Shown here: in pieces, positions 7,225 through 16,064 of the stretch
Layout: every line of letters begins with the position of its first letter
Numbering within the stretch: the stretch's first letter is position 1
Virus record (IMG/VR): IMGVR_UViG_3300030012_003178
Span: 1-45,830 of that record
Reading direction: 5' to 3' (one strand)
From: a virus
DNA length: 45,830 bases
The notes under the pieces: model-generated
Told to the model about the DNA's origin: nothing
What the model saw: the letters and a program-made list of their open reading frames with translations, nothing else
Database searches by the model: none
Made by a program: the position numbers and the translations under genes

Positions 7225-9637
7225 CTTGAATCTGGATCTCTTGCAGTCTTAGCTGAGGTAAGTTTCTATTTGCTGCCTTTGATCCTTTCTTTAACTTAGA
7301 TGGTTTTGTTGTAACTGCAGTCTTAAGTTTAGATCCAGGATTTGCTGCACGATATGATGCAACTCCTTTTGCATTCAATCCACCAGATGGATTCTTACCT
7401 GCCTTTCTTTGCCATGCAGGACTTTTTCCCTCAGTAAATGATTCTGGGTCAGGGTTATCTTGTTTCATTTTATGTTTTGCTGCTTTATCAGCAATATCAT
7501 ATTTTACTTTATCTAGAATTTTTTTGATAGGAGTTAATTTTGGTTTATTTTTCTTTCTTGATTGTTGCTCATTATTTGGTGCTGACTCTGCTTCTGCAAC
7601 AAACTCTTCTTTCATTTCATCCTTTCTCACATATTCTTTTCCACCAGCCCCTATATCAGTTACCTTGACTTTGATCTTTGATGGATCACCAAGTTTAACT
7701 TTAACCATTTTTTTCTTTGCCTCTTCAACATAACCTAGTTCAGATCTCCAATCTTCTTTAGCTAACTTACGTGCTGCAGTATTGATACCTTTTATTCTTT
7801 TTTCTGTTTTTGCCTCTGCTTCAGTTCCTGTTTTATAATCCATATTAGCATTAGCACGACCTGCTTTTTCAGATTGTTTCGCTAAATCGTGAGTTGCTGA
7901 CTGAACGTAGTTAGACATTGTAGACTTTTTAAGTTCAGTTATATTAGAAGAAGTATCGACCTCTAACTCCTCCTTCTTAGTCTTTTTTACGCAGTTTGGA
8001 TACCTCTTACCGAACATTGTCTTCATACCTTTCTTCTCATATCCCTTCCAACACTTTTCCTGAAACTGTTGAAATGTTGCAGATGCAAATTCTTCATTAC
8101 GTTCGGCTGGTTTACTTTTATAAATTTTGGTCAAAGTTTTTCTTTTCTTTTCAGTATCTCCAGTTTCAGCACGGTCATCCATTCTTCTAGTACCATAAGC
8201 ATCTTGAGTTCTTTGATGTAACAACTCATTGGCTCTATTTAATCCTGCTGTTCTGCCTTTTTTCGTTCTATTCATATAATTTTTTATCATTGGAGTTTCT
8301 CTACCTTCTTTTCTTCTTTTAATAGCTCTTGCAGCACCTGCATACCTTTTATCTTGCTCCTGTTGTGCTTTCTTTTCATATTTTTGTAACGTTATATCAG
8401 AAAGTTCATTTATATTAGAAGTAGAAATTGGTTCAAATGATTCTTTCTTACTACTATTACCCCAATTTGCAGCACCAACTTTACGACATTTAACTAATGC
8501 ACCTGATGCGTATGCAGATGGCCAAACTGAATATCTTGACTTGACCTTATGGTAACATGCGTCTTTCTTTCCGCTACCCTTTCCTTTCTTATCTTTTACT
8601 TCATATAAGAATAGTTCTTCATTCCTCCAATCGGAATACATGCTTTCTTTTTTCATTTTTTTCTTGGGGTCGGTTGAAACCATTGTGGGTGCTGCTGCAC
8701 CTGATTTTTGTGGTTGATTGGGATCTGCTGCTCTCTTTCTTCTTGCAGCACTGTTCCTTTCCTTCTTACTCATAGATGCTCTCTTCGATGATGAAGTGCA
8801 TTTTGGAGTTGTTTTTTGTCCAGGTTGACGAGCACATGGTTTCCCATCATACTTTCCACCAACTTGAACCCATCCTTTAACTTTACGACCTGATTTGGTA
8901 GTACCACTTGATTTACCAAACCATGCACGAAGACCTTCTTCGTTCATTTCCTTTTCTTTACCATCAAGATAATCTGCAGCAGTATCTAAGTAATCAGACG
9001 CTTTGGTTATCTTCGATTGAACCCACGCTTTGAAATTATCTTTCTTACGTGAATGTTTTTCAATTCTCTTTGATGCTTTACCTGCAGTTTTCAATTGATT
9101 CCGAATCATTTCTGGTTCGTGATCACCATGTTTTTCTTCTTTCATTGCCTTAGTCTTCTTTTTCATCGAATTGATAAACTTTCGATAGACTGCTGCTTCA
9201 GAGGTTTTACCCATCTCTCTCGCCCTTTGTTCCATAGCAACAGCCGCTTGGATCTTATGAGCATGTGATCGAGATGAATTCCTAATTTTTGAAACAGACG
9301 CTTTCGCTGTAGCAACATCCTTGAAACCAAGTCCATGAATAGTTCCTTTAGGATTTTCATCAGTATATAAATCAGAATGTTTTTTAGAGTTTGCAGGTTG
9401 ACCCTTCTTACGAGGAATACGAGGATTTGATTCTTCGTTTACCTTTTCAATGTAATCTGCTTGTTTTCCGTGATTTTTGACTGACTTTCTAAGTTGCTTT
9501 ACAATCTTAGTAAGTCTTTTGTCTTTTTCCTCATTCATCTTTTTCTTCTTTCCTTGACAATGTGCCTTTTGACTGAAACCTTTTGGGTTATTACAGTTAA
9601 TTGACTTTTTGTATTTGGAACTCCAACCCTCATTCAT
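7220..9637 (-). CDS. Large Lys-rich modular protein, possible processed internal virion protein
   Basis: The 805-aa protein is very rich in Lys, Arg, Ala and Ser and has no membrane segment. It is a string of short modules seen in marine phage proteins: SINCNNPKGFSQKAHCQG (12-29), a GWVQVGGKYDGKPCARQPG module (255-273), a CYHKVKSRYSVWPSAYASGALVKCRK module (361-386), an FQEKCWKGYEKKGMKTMFGKRYPNC module (525-549) and AWQRKAGKNPSGGLNAKG (741-758). From memory, some resemble domains named DUF5872 and DUF6321. Linkers repeat MNEE or MKEE. Sites of the T4 head-protease type (L/I-x-E) sit near module edges at 344-346, 409-411, 566-568 and 798-805. It lies between the small and large terminase genes and overlaps the 83-aa gene by 4 bases. 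A packaged DNA-binding polyprotein is my inference. Confidence 0.88.
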   Translation of the reverse strand: MNEGWSSKYKKSINCNNPKGFSQKAHCQGKKKKMNEEKDKRLTKIVKQLRKSVKNHGKQADYIEKVNEESNPRIPRKKGQPANSKKHSDLYTDENPKGTIHGLGFKDVATAKASVSKIRNSSRSHAHKIQAAVAMEQRAREMGKTSEAAVYRKFINSMKKKTKAMKEEKHGDHEPEMIRNQLKTAGKASKRIEKHSRKKDNFKAWVQSKITKASDYLDTAADYLDGKEKEMNEEGLRAWFGKSSGTTKSGRKVKGWVQVGGKYDGKPCARQPGQKTTPKCTSSSKRASMSKKERNSAARRKRAADPNQPQKSGAAAPTMVSTDPKKKMKKESMYSDWRNEELFLYEVKDKKGKGSGKKDACYHKVKSRYSVWPSAYASGALVKCRKVGAANWGNSSKKESFEPISTSNINELSDITLQKYEKKAQQEQDKRYAGAARAIKRRKEGRETPMIKNYMNRTKKGRTAGLNRANELLHQRTQDAYGTRRMDDRAETGDTEKKRKTLTKIYKSKPAERNEEFASATFQQFQEKCWKGYEKKGMKTMFGKRYPNCVKKTKKEELEVDTSSNITELKKSTMSNYVQSATHDLAKQSEKAGRANANMDYKTGTEAEAKTEKRIKGINTAARKLAKEDWRSELGYVEEAKKKMVKVKLGDPSKIKVKVTDIGAGGKEYVRKDEMKEEFVAEAESAPNNEQQSRKKNKPKLTPIKKILDKVKYDIADKAAKHKMKQDNPDPESFTEGKSPAWQRKAGKNPSGGLNAKGVASYRAANPGSKLKTAVTTKPSKLKKGSKAANRNLPQLRLQEIQIQE

Positions 9638-9885
9638 TGTTCTTGACCAGAAAATAGTAAGGGTTTAGTTGGGTCATTTTTCGCAGGATCAAAATATAGT
9701 ATAATAGCATTTGGATATGCCTTTCTCACTTCAAAAGCAACTTCTGCTTTGCTAGGTCTACTAAATTTAGGAAAGAACATATTAATATCATACATTTTTC
9801 CTCTCCAATTAAAGACAATATTATAAGTCCTTCCTCGTTCTTGAATACGAAGATATGACTCTCTAATGTCTTTAAATCTTTTCAT
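9634..9885 (-). CDS. 83-aa conserved-type protein of unknown function
   Basis: This is a small basic protein beginning MKRFKDIRESYLRI, with a central hydrophobic stretch (TYNIVFNWRGKMYDINMFFP) and AYPNAIILYFDPA near the end. There is no signal peptide. It sits between gp16 and the 805-aa protein gene and overlaps the latter by 4 bases (ATGA arrangement), so the two are translationally coupled. I recognise the type from marine T4-like phages but know of no function. A role in packaging or head filling is suggested by position only. Confidence 0.8.
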   Translation of the reverse strand: MKRFKDIRESYLRIQERGRTYNIVFNWRGKMYDINMFFPKFSRPSKAEVAFEVRKAYPNAIILYFDPAKNDPTKPLLFSGQEQ

Positions 9886-9904
9886 AATAATATAGAACCT
9901 TTTA

Positions 9905-10327
9905 TTATTTAGTCTTTTTAGGATCAGATTGTTTTTTTAATAATTTTTGTAATTCTGCAGTTGATCCAACAAATAATGCATTATTAACTGTAGACGGACC
10001 TTTTGGATCTTCTGCTTTTAAATCTTTCATTTTTTGTTGAAGATCTACTAACTTATCTGTAGTATCTGCAACGTTTTTAATTAACTGACTGACAACTTCA
10101 AACGCTCTTGGTTGTTGTCCTTCTTGAGCAACTTCCATGATACTATCAAGTGCTTCTTGTCCTTTTTCAATTAAAGAATATAAATTACCTCTCGTATATT
10201 CATAGTCACGAGTTGAATCATCTTTGTTTTTCTCTAACGTTTTTGCTTCTTTTTTAGAAGGTAACGACTCATCTTCATCTACAACTTCTATATCAAGAGA
10301 GTTGTTTATAGCATCAAATTTACTCAT
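9905..10327 (-). CDS. 16: Terminase small subunit gp16
   Basis: The 140-aa protein is close in length to T4 gp16 (164 aa). It has an acidic, charged N-terminus (residues 10-45), a helical core (YEYTRGNLYSLIEKGQEALDSI..., then PRAFEVVSQLIKNVADTTDKLVDLQQKMKDL) likely to form the coiled coil of the ring oligomer, and a Lys-rich tail (LQKLLKKQSDPKKTK). Small terminase recognises phage DNA and regulates the gp17 ATPase and nuclease. Its start overlaps the gp15 stop by 4 bases. The order 15-16-17 is as in T4, except that two genes are inserted before 17. Confidence 0.9.
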   Translation of the reverse strand: MSKFDAINNSLDIEVVDEDESLPSKKEAKTLEKNKDDSTRDYEYTRGNLYSLIEKGQEALDSIMEVAQEGQQPRAFEVVSQLIKNVADTTDKLVDLQQKMKDLKAEDPKGPSTVNNALFVGSTAELQKLLKKQSDPKKTK

Positions 10328-11385
10328 ACGTCAACTCCTTTTGTTGGACTGTAAGTTCTACCATCATTAAATGCAAAACGATTCTCACTAAATCCAAAAT
10401 CATCTCCTAGATTTTCTTCAACTAATGCATCGTCTGCAGCATTTATAGCACTAATTTTAGCACCACTATTATGAGTATCTATAACAGAGGAATATTGACC
10501 ACGTTTTACAAGTAATGTATTTCCTGTAATTTTTCGGATAAACATGACTTCATTATCAACTTCAATATAGGTTTGTTCAACCAAACTTGTAGCATCAACC
10601 ACACTAAATTGTGTTTTTACTGTATCTAGATTACCATCTAGATTAGTTACTGTATCATCAGTATAATCTTTAGTTGCAGTGGCAGTAGCAGTGTATCTAA
10701 GATCCCTTGACACATTCTTTCTATCTGCTGTACGAGCAGCATAATCGACCTGAACTTTTTTGATAAGTCCCTCGGAAGATGTTGGAACTGGTCCAAATAA
10801 AAATGTCTTTGCTGTAAAATTAAGTGTATGTGTTATTACTCTCTTCTCTTGGTATCCACTTCCATAATTATCGTCAAAAGTTAAATTATCTAAAACCATA
10901 GGTATATCTCTTTTCTCTCCTATAGATGAAACTAAATCTACAGTTAAATTAAATGATGGTTGAAAAAATGGAAGTATCTGTTCAATTATCTGTAATGCAT
11001 CTTCATTATACTGAGTCATTATTCCAAGATTAAATCCAATATTATATGGAACTGGCATAAAAACTTTTTTGGCAACTTTATTCCCTACAGTGCTTTGTGC
11101 TTTAAAAGTTTGCATAGTTGAAACTTTTCTAGCAGCATCATATGTAACACTAGACATTTCAAATGAAAGTCTTGGTAATGTTATTGCAACTCTTTCTCTT
11201 AAATCTGGTTTTTGTTCTAATCTTGCAAGAAATTTTTCAATAGGACCATATGCAATTGGAACTCTAACACTTGTGTGAAGAGTACCATCTGGTTTCTTAT
11301 GTTGAATATCAATCGTATTAAAAAGAGTACCAAATGCAATGATAGTCTTTCTGATAATTTCGTGATAATAGTAAGTTCCTAACAT
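10324..11385 (-). CDS. 15: Tail sheath stabiliser / tail completion protein gp15
   Basis: This 353-aa protein is longer than T4 gp15 (272 aa). The N-terminus MLGTYYYHEIIRKTIIAFGTLFNTI and the segment VPIAYGPIEKFLARLEQKPDL (residues about 42-62) are characteristic, as is ITLPRLSFEM. In T4, gp15 forms a hexameric ring that caps the finished tail and joins it to the neck proteins gp13 and gp14. The C-terminal third, from about residue 225, resembles small beta modules seen elsewhere in these virion proteins (DATSLVEQTYIEVDNEVMFI) and probably accounts for the extra length. It is followed by gp16 with a 4-base overlap. Confidence 0.93.
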   Translation of the reverse strand: MLGTYYYHEIIRKTIIAFGTLFNTIDIQHKKPDGTLHTSVRVPIAYGPIEKFLARLEQKPDLRERVAITLPRLSFEMSSVTYDAARKVSTMQTFKAQSTVGNKVAKKVFMPVPYNIGFNLGIMTQYNEDALQIIEQILPFFQPSFNLTVDLVSSIGEKRDIPMVLDNLTFDDNYGSGYQEKRVITHTLNFTAKTFLFGPVPTSSEGLIKKVQVDYAARTADRKNVSRDLRYTATATATKDYTDDTVTNLDGNLDTVKTQFSVVDATSLVEQTYIEVDNEVMFIRKITGNTLLVKRGQYSSVIDTHNSGAKISAINAADDALVEENLGDDFGFSENRFAFNDGRTYSPTKGVDV

Positions 11386-11411
11386 GATATTATTCTCATT
11401 TACTTAATTAT

Positions 11412-12851
11412 TTAGAATTCACCGAATGGATTGATTTCTGAAAAATCTAAAATTTCATTTGCCTCAGTCTCAAATGGTGTGTTTTCATTGAATGCATCAG
11501 TGTCATCTTGAGTTGATACAGTTTTGACAATGTACTTTGCATCAGACCCGTTTGAAGTAGTTCCGATACCAACAACTGCCTCTCCAACTATAAAACTTCC
11601 GCTAGGTCTAGTAACTTTAAGAATTCTATCATCAAAATCCCATTCTTGCACAAATGCAGTTGTGCCAGATCCAACACCACGAACTAATTCTTTGTATAGA
11701 TAATTTCCAGTTGCAAATCCAGCAGCAGCAGGTGGATCTATTGTTATGGTTGGTGCAGTAAGATAACCAGCACCACTATTTGTATATCTGATTTGTACAA
11801 CTTTTCCTAGAGTATCAAGAACTACTTCTCCAGTTGCATTTATTCCACCAGATGGTGCAGTGCTTATTGACACATTTGGAATTTCTCCATATTCATCTCC
11901 ACCATCAGTAATTGTAACTGCACTTAAACCATTATCTGCTAAAATTGCAGTCGCAATACCACCAGATCCTAAGACATTTACACTTCTAATAGTAACTGTT
12001 GGTGGTTCTGTATATCCAAATCCTGGATTTGTAATTAAAATTTTATCTATTGATTGCCCAGTTTGTCCATCTCGACTTGTCATTATAGCAACAGCAGTTG
12101 CATTAATACCTTGTACTGCACCAACAGTTGGTGCGGTTGATATTCCAATTGCAGGTGCAGCAGTATATCCAGTTCCATCATTAATCAAATCAATTGATCC
12201 TATTGAAAATCCTGATGTCAATGGAGATAAAGAAGTTGCTCTTTCTACAGTAGCAGTTGCAGTTTTTGCTGACACTCCCACCATTCCAAGAGTTACAATA
12301 AACCCAAAACTATCTACAGCAGTATCAACTGCTTCAATACTTGTGTTTATATCTTGATCAAGTTCAGCATCCATTACCTCACAAGTTAATGTATAAACAT
12401 ATAAATTGTTTAATTGATAAAATGGTTTTCTCGCCTCAACATATTTAATCTCAAACATAGTATTATCAAGAGGAAGATACACTAAATCACCTTCTTGAGG
12501 TCTTGTGGATACTTCAATTTGATTATCGGCACCAATAAAAGGACTTATAAAATCCTCATACCTTTCCTTTGATACAATTAAGTTAACACCATCAGTTGTT
12601 TGTACACCAAACTTTGATAGAACATCACCTTGCCCTTCAAATCCTTGATAATTTAATAGATATGCTTCTAATCGATAGGCATCATCAAATGAAGATGACA
12701 CTATTTCTTTAAGTATTGATTTTTTATTAATTATTTTTCTTGGCAAGTAAACTACATCTTGCCCATACATTCTTAATTGTTCGTTTATAAGATCCTGAAC
12801 AAGTCTCTGTTCACTTGATGATCCTTGTAGAAAATAAGGATTAAGTGCCAT
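11412..12851 (-). CDS. 14: Neck protein gp14 enlarged by GG-x-GY repeat modules
   Basis: The 479-aa protein is nearly twice T4 gp14 (256 aa). The N-terminal 180 residues are family-like (NPYFLQGSSSEQRLVQDLINEQLRMYGQDVVYLPR split across 4-38, then YLLNYQGFEGQGD and LVYLPLDNTMFEIKYVE), and the end ...EILDFSEINPFGEF is also typical. Between them, about 220-385, are four imperfect repeats built on a beta hairpin with the pattern (G/N)xGxGYxxxPxIxI: DGTGYTAAP, PGFGYTEPP, GGDEYGEIP and SGAGYLTAP. The same module recurs in the gp7-like and gp8 proteins. In T4, gp13 and gp14 join the portal to the tail. The extra repeats would decorate the neck. Confidence 0.92.
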   Translation of the reverse strand: MALNPYFLQGSSSEQRLVQDLINEQLRMYGQDVVYLPRKIINKKSILKEIVSSSFDDAYRLEAYLLNYQGFEGQGDVLSKFGVQTTDGVNLIVSKERYEDFISPFIGADNQIEVSTRPQEGDLVYLPLDNTMFEIKYVEARKPFYQLNNLYVYTLTCEVMDAELDQDINTSIEAVDTAVDSFGFIVTLGMVGVSAKTATATVERATSLSPLTSGFSIGSIDLINDGTGYTAAPAIGISTAPTVGAVQGINATAVAIMTSRDGQTGQSIDKILITNPGFGYTEPPTVTIRSVNVLGSGGIATAILADNGLSAVTITDGGDEYGEIPNVSISTAPSGGINATGEVVLDTLGKVVQIRYTNSGAGYLTAPTITIDPPAAAGFATGNYLYKELVRGVGSGTTAFVQEWDFDDRILKVTRPSGSFIVGEAVVGIGTTSNGSDAKYIVKTVSTQDDTDAFNENTPFETEANEILDFSEINPFGEF

Positions 12852-12855
12852 ATCA

Positions 12856-13671
12856 TTATCCTATAAAATCGAGTGGTGGTAATTCGTACTCTGTTTTGAG
12901 TTCATATTCAATTCTCTCAATATCCTGAACAGCATCATCATATATTTGTCTACCATTTAATGATACACCACCAGGAAGCATAACTCCTTGAAATTTCATT
13001 AGGTTCATTCCCCATTGTTTCTTTATCGTAGCAGTTAAATATCTCTTTAACCACCAATCATTAAATACATCACTTGCATTTGCTGGATCTAATAATCTGT
13101 AACAATCTATTATTAAGAAAGTATCATTAGGAACTTGTTCCCAGTCAATATCCATGTATAGTCTATGCTGCCTTTTATTAAACCTAAGTTGAACATCTGG
13201 AGTTATTAATCTACTAAGATCTTCAAGATAAGTTTTGACCATAGCATAATTCATTAAATCAAGTGCACCATAGTAGTATAAATCATTCAAGAATATTTGA
13301 TATTTAATATTAAATAAACCACTAGATATAGTGCTTTGATCCATTTTAAATACCTTTTCTACACCAAGAACATGGTCAGGTAGTTGTAAAAAATTATTTC
13401 TTTCTGTGAACTGTGGATTACTTACACCAACACTTGAGGTTGCTGACGTTGTAGTGTTTGACGTTTTAATTAAATCTAAATTTGCTTCAGTTAATTCGTG
13501 CTTTAAGAATACTCTTTCTACTCCATCAAAATGTCTCTCTTGAAAATATTGAAGAGCATCGTCTACCAGATCATCTATTTGATCATCGTCTACGTTTATT
13601 TCTAAAACTGGGAACCCTAATTTCCTTAACGAATAGTCAATTAGTTGTTGTCTGGTACTAGGTTTACTCAT
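12856..13671 (-). CDS. 13: Neck protein gp13
   Basis: This 271-aa protein is close to T4 gp13 (309 aa). The N-terminus (RQQLIDYSLRKLGFPVLEIN, then DDQIDDLVDDALQYFQERHFDGVE) is a recognisable gp13 signature. YLEDLSRLITPDVQLRFNKRQHRLYMDIDWE and a C-terminal helix ending LKTEYELPPLDFIG are also typical. It forms the head-completion ring under the portal and binds gp14 and gp15. It starts 4 bases inside the upstream 72-aa gene and ends 4 bases before gp14, so these genes are translationally linked. Confidence 0.93.
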   Translation of the reverse strand: MSKPSTRQQLIDYSLRKLGFPVLEINVDDDQIDDLVDDALQYFQERHFDGVERVFLKHELTEANLDLIKTSNTTTSATSSVGVSNPQFTERNNFLQLPDHVLGVEKVFKMDQSTISSGLFNIKYQIFLNDLYYYGALDLMNYAMVKTYLEDLSRLITPDVQLRFNKRQHRLYMDIDWEQVPNDTFLIIDCYRLLDPANASDVFNDWWLKRYLTATIKKQWGMNLMKFQGVMLPGGVSLNGRQIYDDAVQDIERIEYELKTEYELPPLDFIG

Positions 13672-13886
13672 TTTTTATTTGTAACCTTCTCTGGATATTT
13701 AGACTCATAGTCTTTCTGCATATTGATGTTAATGTCAATAAGTCTTTGTCTTTCTATAGCAAATTCTTGTGTCATAGTTTGAATTTTTGCTTCTAAGAAT
13801 ACATTTTGATTCACTAATGTTGATAATCTTTGATTGTATAATTTCACCAATACGTTAATGTCAACATCACTTTTTTGTTCATCCAT
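13668..13886 (-). CDS. 72-aa coiled-coil protein of unknown function
   Basis: This is a small helical protein: from residue 8 to about 60 it shows heptad-like hydrophobic spacing (VDINVLVKLYNQRLSTLVNQ, then FLEAKIQTMTQEFAIERQRL) and ends in a Lys-rich tail. A coiled coil is likely. Its stop overlaps the gp13 start by 4 bases, and it follows the 444-aa fibre-like gene by 3 bases. Candidate roles are assembly chaperone or trimerisation partner for the fibre-like proteins next to it. Nothing in the sequence proves either. Confidence 0.8.
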   Translation of the reverse strand: MDEQKSDVDINVLVKLYNQRLSTLVNQNVFLEAKIQTMTQEFAIERQRLIDININMQKDYESKYPEKVTNKK

Positions 13887-13889
13887 AGG

Positions 13890-15224
13890 CTAAAAAGTTC
13901 CTCCATCGAGTGTATTTGTCCATTTTGGAACACCAGAAGCGTCTGTTGTAAGGACAAAGTTAGAAGTAGTTATACCAGCAGTGGTACCAGCAGAAACAAT
14001 TGATCTACCAGTTGAATCAAAGTACATGATTCCATTACCACCTGAAGCGTAATCACTACTTTGAAAATAAAGACCTTTAATATCAAGGAATCCCCTAACA
14101 CCACTTGCTGAATTAGCAGTTATTGTAGCATCAGGAATATATGTCCAAGATCTATCGGGAGCGTTACTTAGTGAATTTGAACTTCCCTCATCCACGTAAC
14201 CAAAGAATCCTTTTTTATTATTTGCAGATCCTGAACCTGTATTATATGAGAATGAAATACCACGATCTGTATTAGTATCAAATGCATGAGTGATAGTAAC
14301 TTGTGTTTCTGTTGATATTCCAGCAGTTGAAAGTCCTGTATATGTAACAACGTTTGTTGAAAGATTTAAAGAGGTAACTGTAGTTAAACCAGAATTTGGA
14401 AGACCAGCGACTTGAAGTAAATCACCAGTGTTTATGCCAACAACAGAATCTAAAGTTATTGTCGATACACCAACAGCCACATCGAGCATTACAGTTCTTG
14501 CACTTGTTACATCTCCAAGATGCATCACTGGATCATTTAGAGTTGCATTAGTAGAATTAACTGTAGTTGTAGTTCCATCTACCTGTAAACTACCTTTTAC
14601 AACTAACAAACCCTCACTACTTAAACCATCAGGGAATGGATCAATATAAAGCACATCTCCACTTCTTGATGAAATAGTATTAGTTGATATTGCAATATTA
14701 TCAATCACTGATCCACCAGTAATGCCAACACCACAATTAAATTGCCATGCTGCACCAGAAACTAAAAGTTTATCTGTTCCATTCTCATCATATTCAAGTT
14801 TTGAATCTTTATCAGTACCAAAACTAAAGAAGGTATCATCTGGAACATTTATTTCTCCACTTCCAGCAGGATCTAATAATATATCTCCATTTGCATCAGT
14901 GGATGATAATGTATTACCATCTAATCTTAAGTTATCTACATTCCATTGATCTACTCTTCCAGTTTGATCAACAATTGGGACAAATCCATTCGCAGCAGTT
15001 GTTGGGTTAACTTGTCCTGCAACTAAACCTGGTGCAATACTTAATAAATCTGTAAAATATCTACCACCAACTTCTTGTGGGTTTGATCCGTTATCACCAG
15101 CAAATAACCTGCCACCTTTATTACCATGCGTTCCAACACCAACGGTAAGACCCAATTCACCAAAATTTAAAGTGCTAGGTGCAGTCGTTCCTGTTGATCT
15201 TTTTACTCTTATTATACTTGCCAT
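13890..15224 (-). CDS. Fibre-like virion structural protein (444 aa)
   Basis: The N-terminus MASIIRVKRSTGTTAPSTLNFGELGLT matches the short start common to phage fibre and whisker proteins (xKRSTxxxxPxxLxxGELxxx). A second recognisable module, VVKGSLQVDGTTTTVNST followed by NDPVMHLGD (around 210-240), is widespread in marine phage fibres. The rest is Gly, Ser and Thr rich and beta-strand prone. It ends DGGTF, nearly the same last five residues as the neighbouring 75-aa protein (NGGSF). It lies where T4 has genes 9-12 and wac, so it could be a whisker, short tail fibre or fibre connector. I cannot choose among these. Confidence 0.82.
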   Translation of the reverse strand: MASIIRVKRSTGTTAPSTLNFGELGLTVGVGTHGNKGGRLFAGDNGSNPQEVGGRYFTDLLSIAPGLVAGQVNPTTAANGFVPIVDQTGRVDQWNVDNLRLDGNTLSSTDANGDILLDPAGSGEINVPDDTFFSFGTDKDSKLEYDENGTDKLLVSGAAWQFNCGVGITGGSVIDNIAISTNTISSRSGDVLYIDPFPDGLSSEGLLVVKGSLQVDGTTTTVNSTNATLNDPVMHLGDVTSARTVMLDVAVGVSTITLDSVVGINTGDLLQVAGLPNSGLTTVTSLNLSTNVVTYTGLSTAGISTETQVTITHAFDTNTDRGISFSYNTGSGSANNKKGFFGYVDEGSSNSLSNAPDRSWTYIPDATITANSASGVRGFLDIKGLYFQSSDYASGGNGIMYFDSTGRSIVSAGTTAGITTSNFVLTTDASGVPKWTNTLDGGTF

Positions 15225-15226
15225 GA

Positions 15227-15454
15227 CTAGAAGCTACCTCCATTAATGTCCAAATTTTGTGTCGTGCCTGGTGTTAATTCTAAAGTTGCTTCAAATTTGT
15301 TAGATGCTGCGTTAAAAACGAGAACCATTCCATTGGATAAACCTCCAGAAATGTCTACATCGCTCAATCCTGCTAATGATCCTCCCGCACCACCAAAAGT
15401 TGCGGGAACTTTAATTGCATTTTGTGAACCTACTCTTACTTTAATGTCTGCCAT
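15227..15454 (-). CDS. 75-aa virion protein with shared C-terminal peptide
   Basis: This small protein begins MADIKVRVGSQNAIKVP, followed by a Gly-rich linker and the module LAGLSDVDISGGLSNGMVLVFN, then NKFEAT. The LSDVD...NGMVLVYN-type module is common in marine phage fibres and baseplate proteins. The C-terminus NGGSF is almost the same as that of the next gene product (DGGTF). There are 2 bases between its stop and the 444-aa start. It looks like a miniature fibre or an adaptor that binds the same partner as the 444-aa protein. Function unknown. Confidence 0.8.
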   Translation of the reverse strand: MADIKVRVGSQNAIKVPATFGGAGGSLAGLSDVDISGGLSNGMVLVFNAASNKFEATLELTPGTTQNLDINGGSF

Positions 15455-15460
15455 TTTTTA

Positions 15461-15799
15461 TTAGGTGGTAGTGACTCCTGCAGTTACTAATGCACTGCCT
15501 TCGACAACTCTTGTTTTAGTTGCACCATCATTTAAAAGTAAATCATAACTATATCTTCCTGCCTTTAGACCATTAGTAATCGATGATCCTAATGATATTT
15601 TAACTTGTCCCTGAGTTCTATTTGGGAACGATACAGCAAAAGTTGCAGTTGTTGATAGGGAAGATGGGTGTTTCTTCATTATAGAAGCACCAGTATAACC
15701 AGTCAAATCAAGAGGTGCATTGTTGCTTCCTTCAAGGTTGAATGTCTGATTAAAATCAGCACCAACATCAATTACAATATTACTAACGAATGCTGCCAT
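15461..15799 (-). CDS. 112-aa virion protein of unknown function, immunoglobulin-like plan
   Basis: This protein begins MAAFVSNIVIDVGADFNQTF and continues with LDLTGYTGASIMKK, ATFAVSFPNRTQGQVKISL and LKAGRYSYDLLLNDG. The alternation of short strands, with ADFxxxxxL...DLTGYT, resembles the small N-terminal baseplate-binding domains of receptor-binding proteins (BppU-like) in other phages, here as a free-standing protein. A perfect late promoter lies 31 bases upstream. It starts the cluster that runs down to the fibre-like 444-aa gene. An adaptor between baseplate and fibre is a reasonable guess, not proven. Confidence 0.8.
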   Translation of the reverse strand: MAAFVSNIVIDVGADFNQTFNLEGSNNAPLDLTGYTGASIMKKHPSSLSTTATFAVSFPNRTQGQVKISLGSSITNGLKAGRYSYDLLLNDGATKTRVVEGSALVTAGVTTT

Positions 15800-15829
15800 T
15801 ATTTGAACATGTATTTTTAGTCTTACCTA

Positions 15830-15837
15830 TATTTATA
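15830..15837 (-). promoter_or_regulatory. T4-type late promoter before the 112-aa/fibre cluster
   Basis: The minus strand reads TATAAATA, a perfect late element, in the short gap between the 74-aa gene and the 112-aa gene, 31 bases from the start of the latter. It would drive the fibre-like and neck genes independently of the giant genes upstream. Confidence 0.72.
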
Positions 15838-15839
15838 AT

Positions 15840-16064
15840 TCAATCACGCACAATCGATTTTAGCATAGATTTAATTTCATCTAGATCATTTTTCATTGAA
15901 TTTACATCGGTTTTTAATTTTTCAAATTCTTTTTTCTCTTTATACTTTTGTTCTGATATTCTTAAAAAATTTTCATATTCACTTTTATTGTTGTTGACAA
16001 TCGCATTAGAGGACATATCTCTAACAAGATTGTCTTGTGACTCAACTTTTACGTACCGCTTCAT
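15840..16064 (-). CDS. 74-aa coiled-coil protein of unknown function
   Basis: This is a small, charged, helical protein. Residues 25-74 (SEYENFLRISEQKYKEKKEF, then EKLKTDVNSMKNDLDEIKSM) have clear heptad spacing and should form a coiled coil. The start overlaps the end of the 2,456-aa gene by 4 bases (ATGA), indicating coupled translation. Small coiled-coil proteins beside giant fibre or baseplate genes in phages are often assembly chaperones or trimerisation factors, but that is inference. Confidence 0.8.
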   Translation of the reverse strand: MKRYVKVESQDNLVRDMSSNAIVNNNKSEYENFLRISEQKYKEKKEFEKLKTDVNSMKNDLDEIKSMLKSIVRD

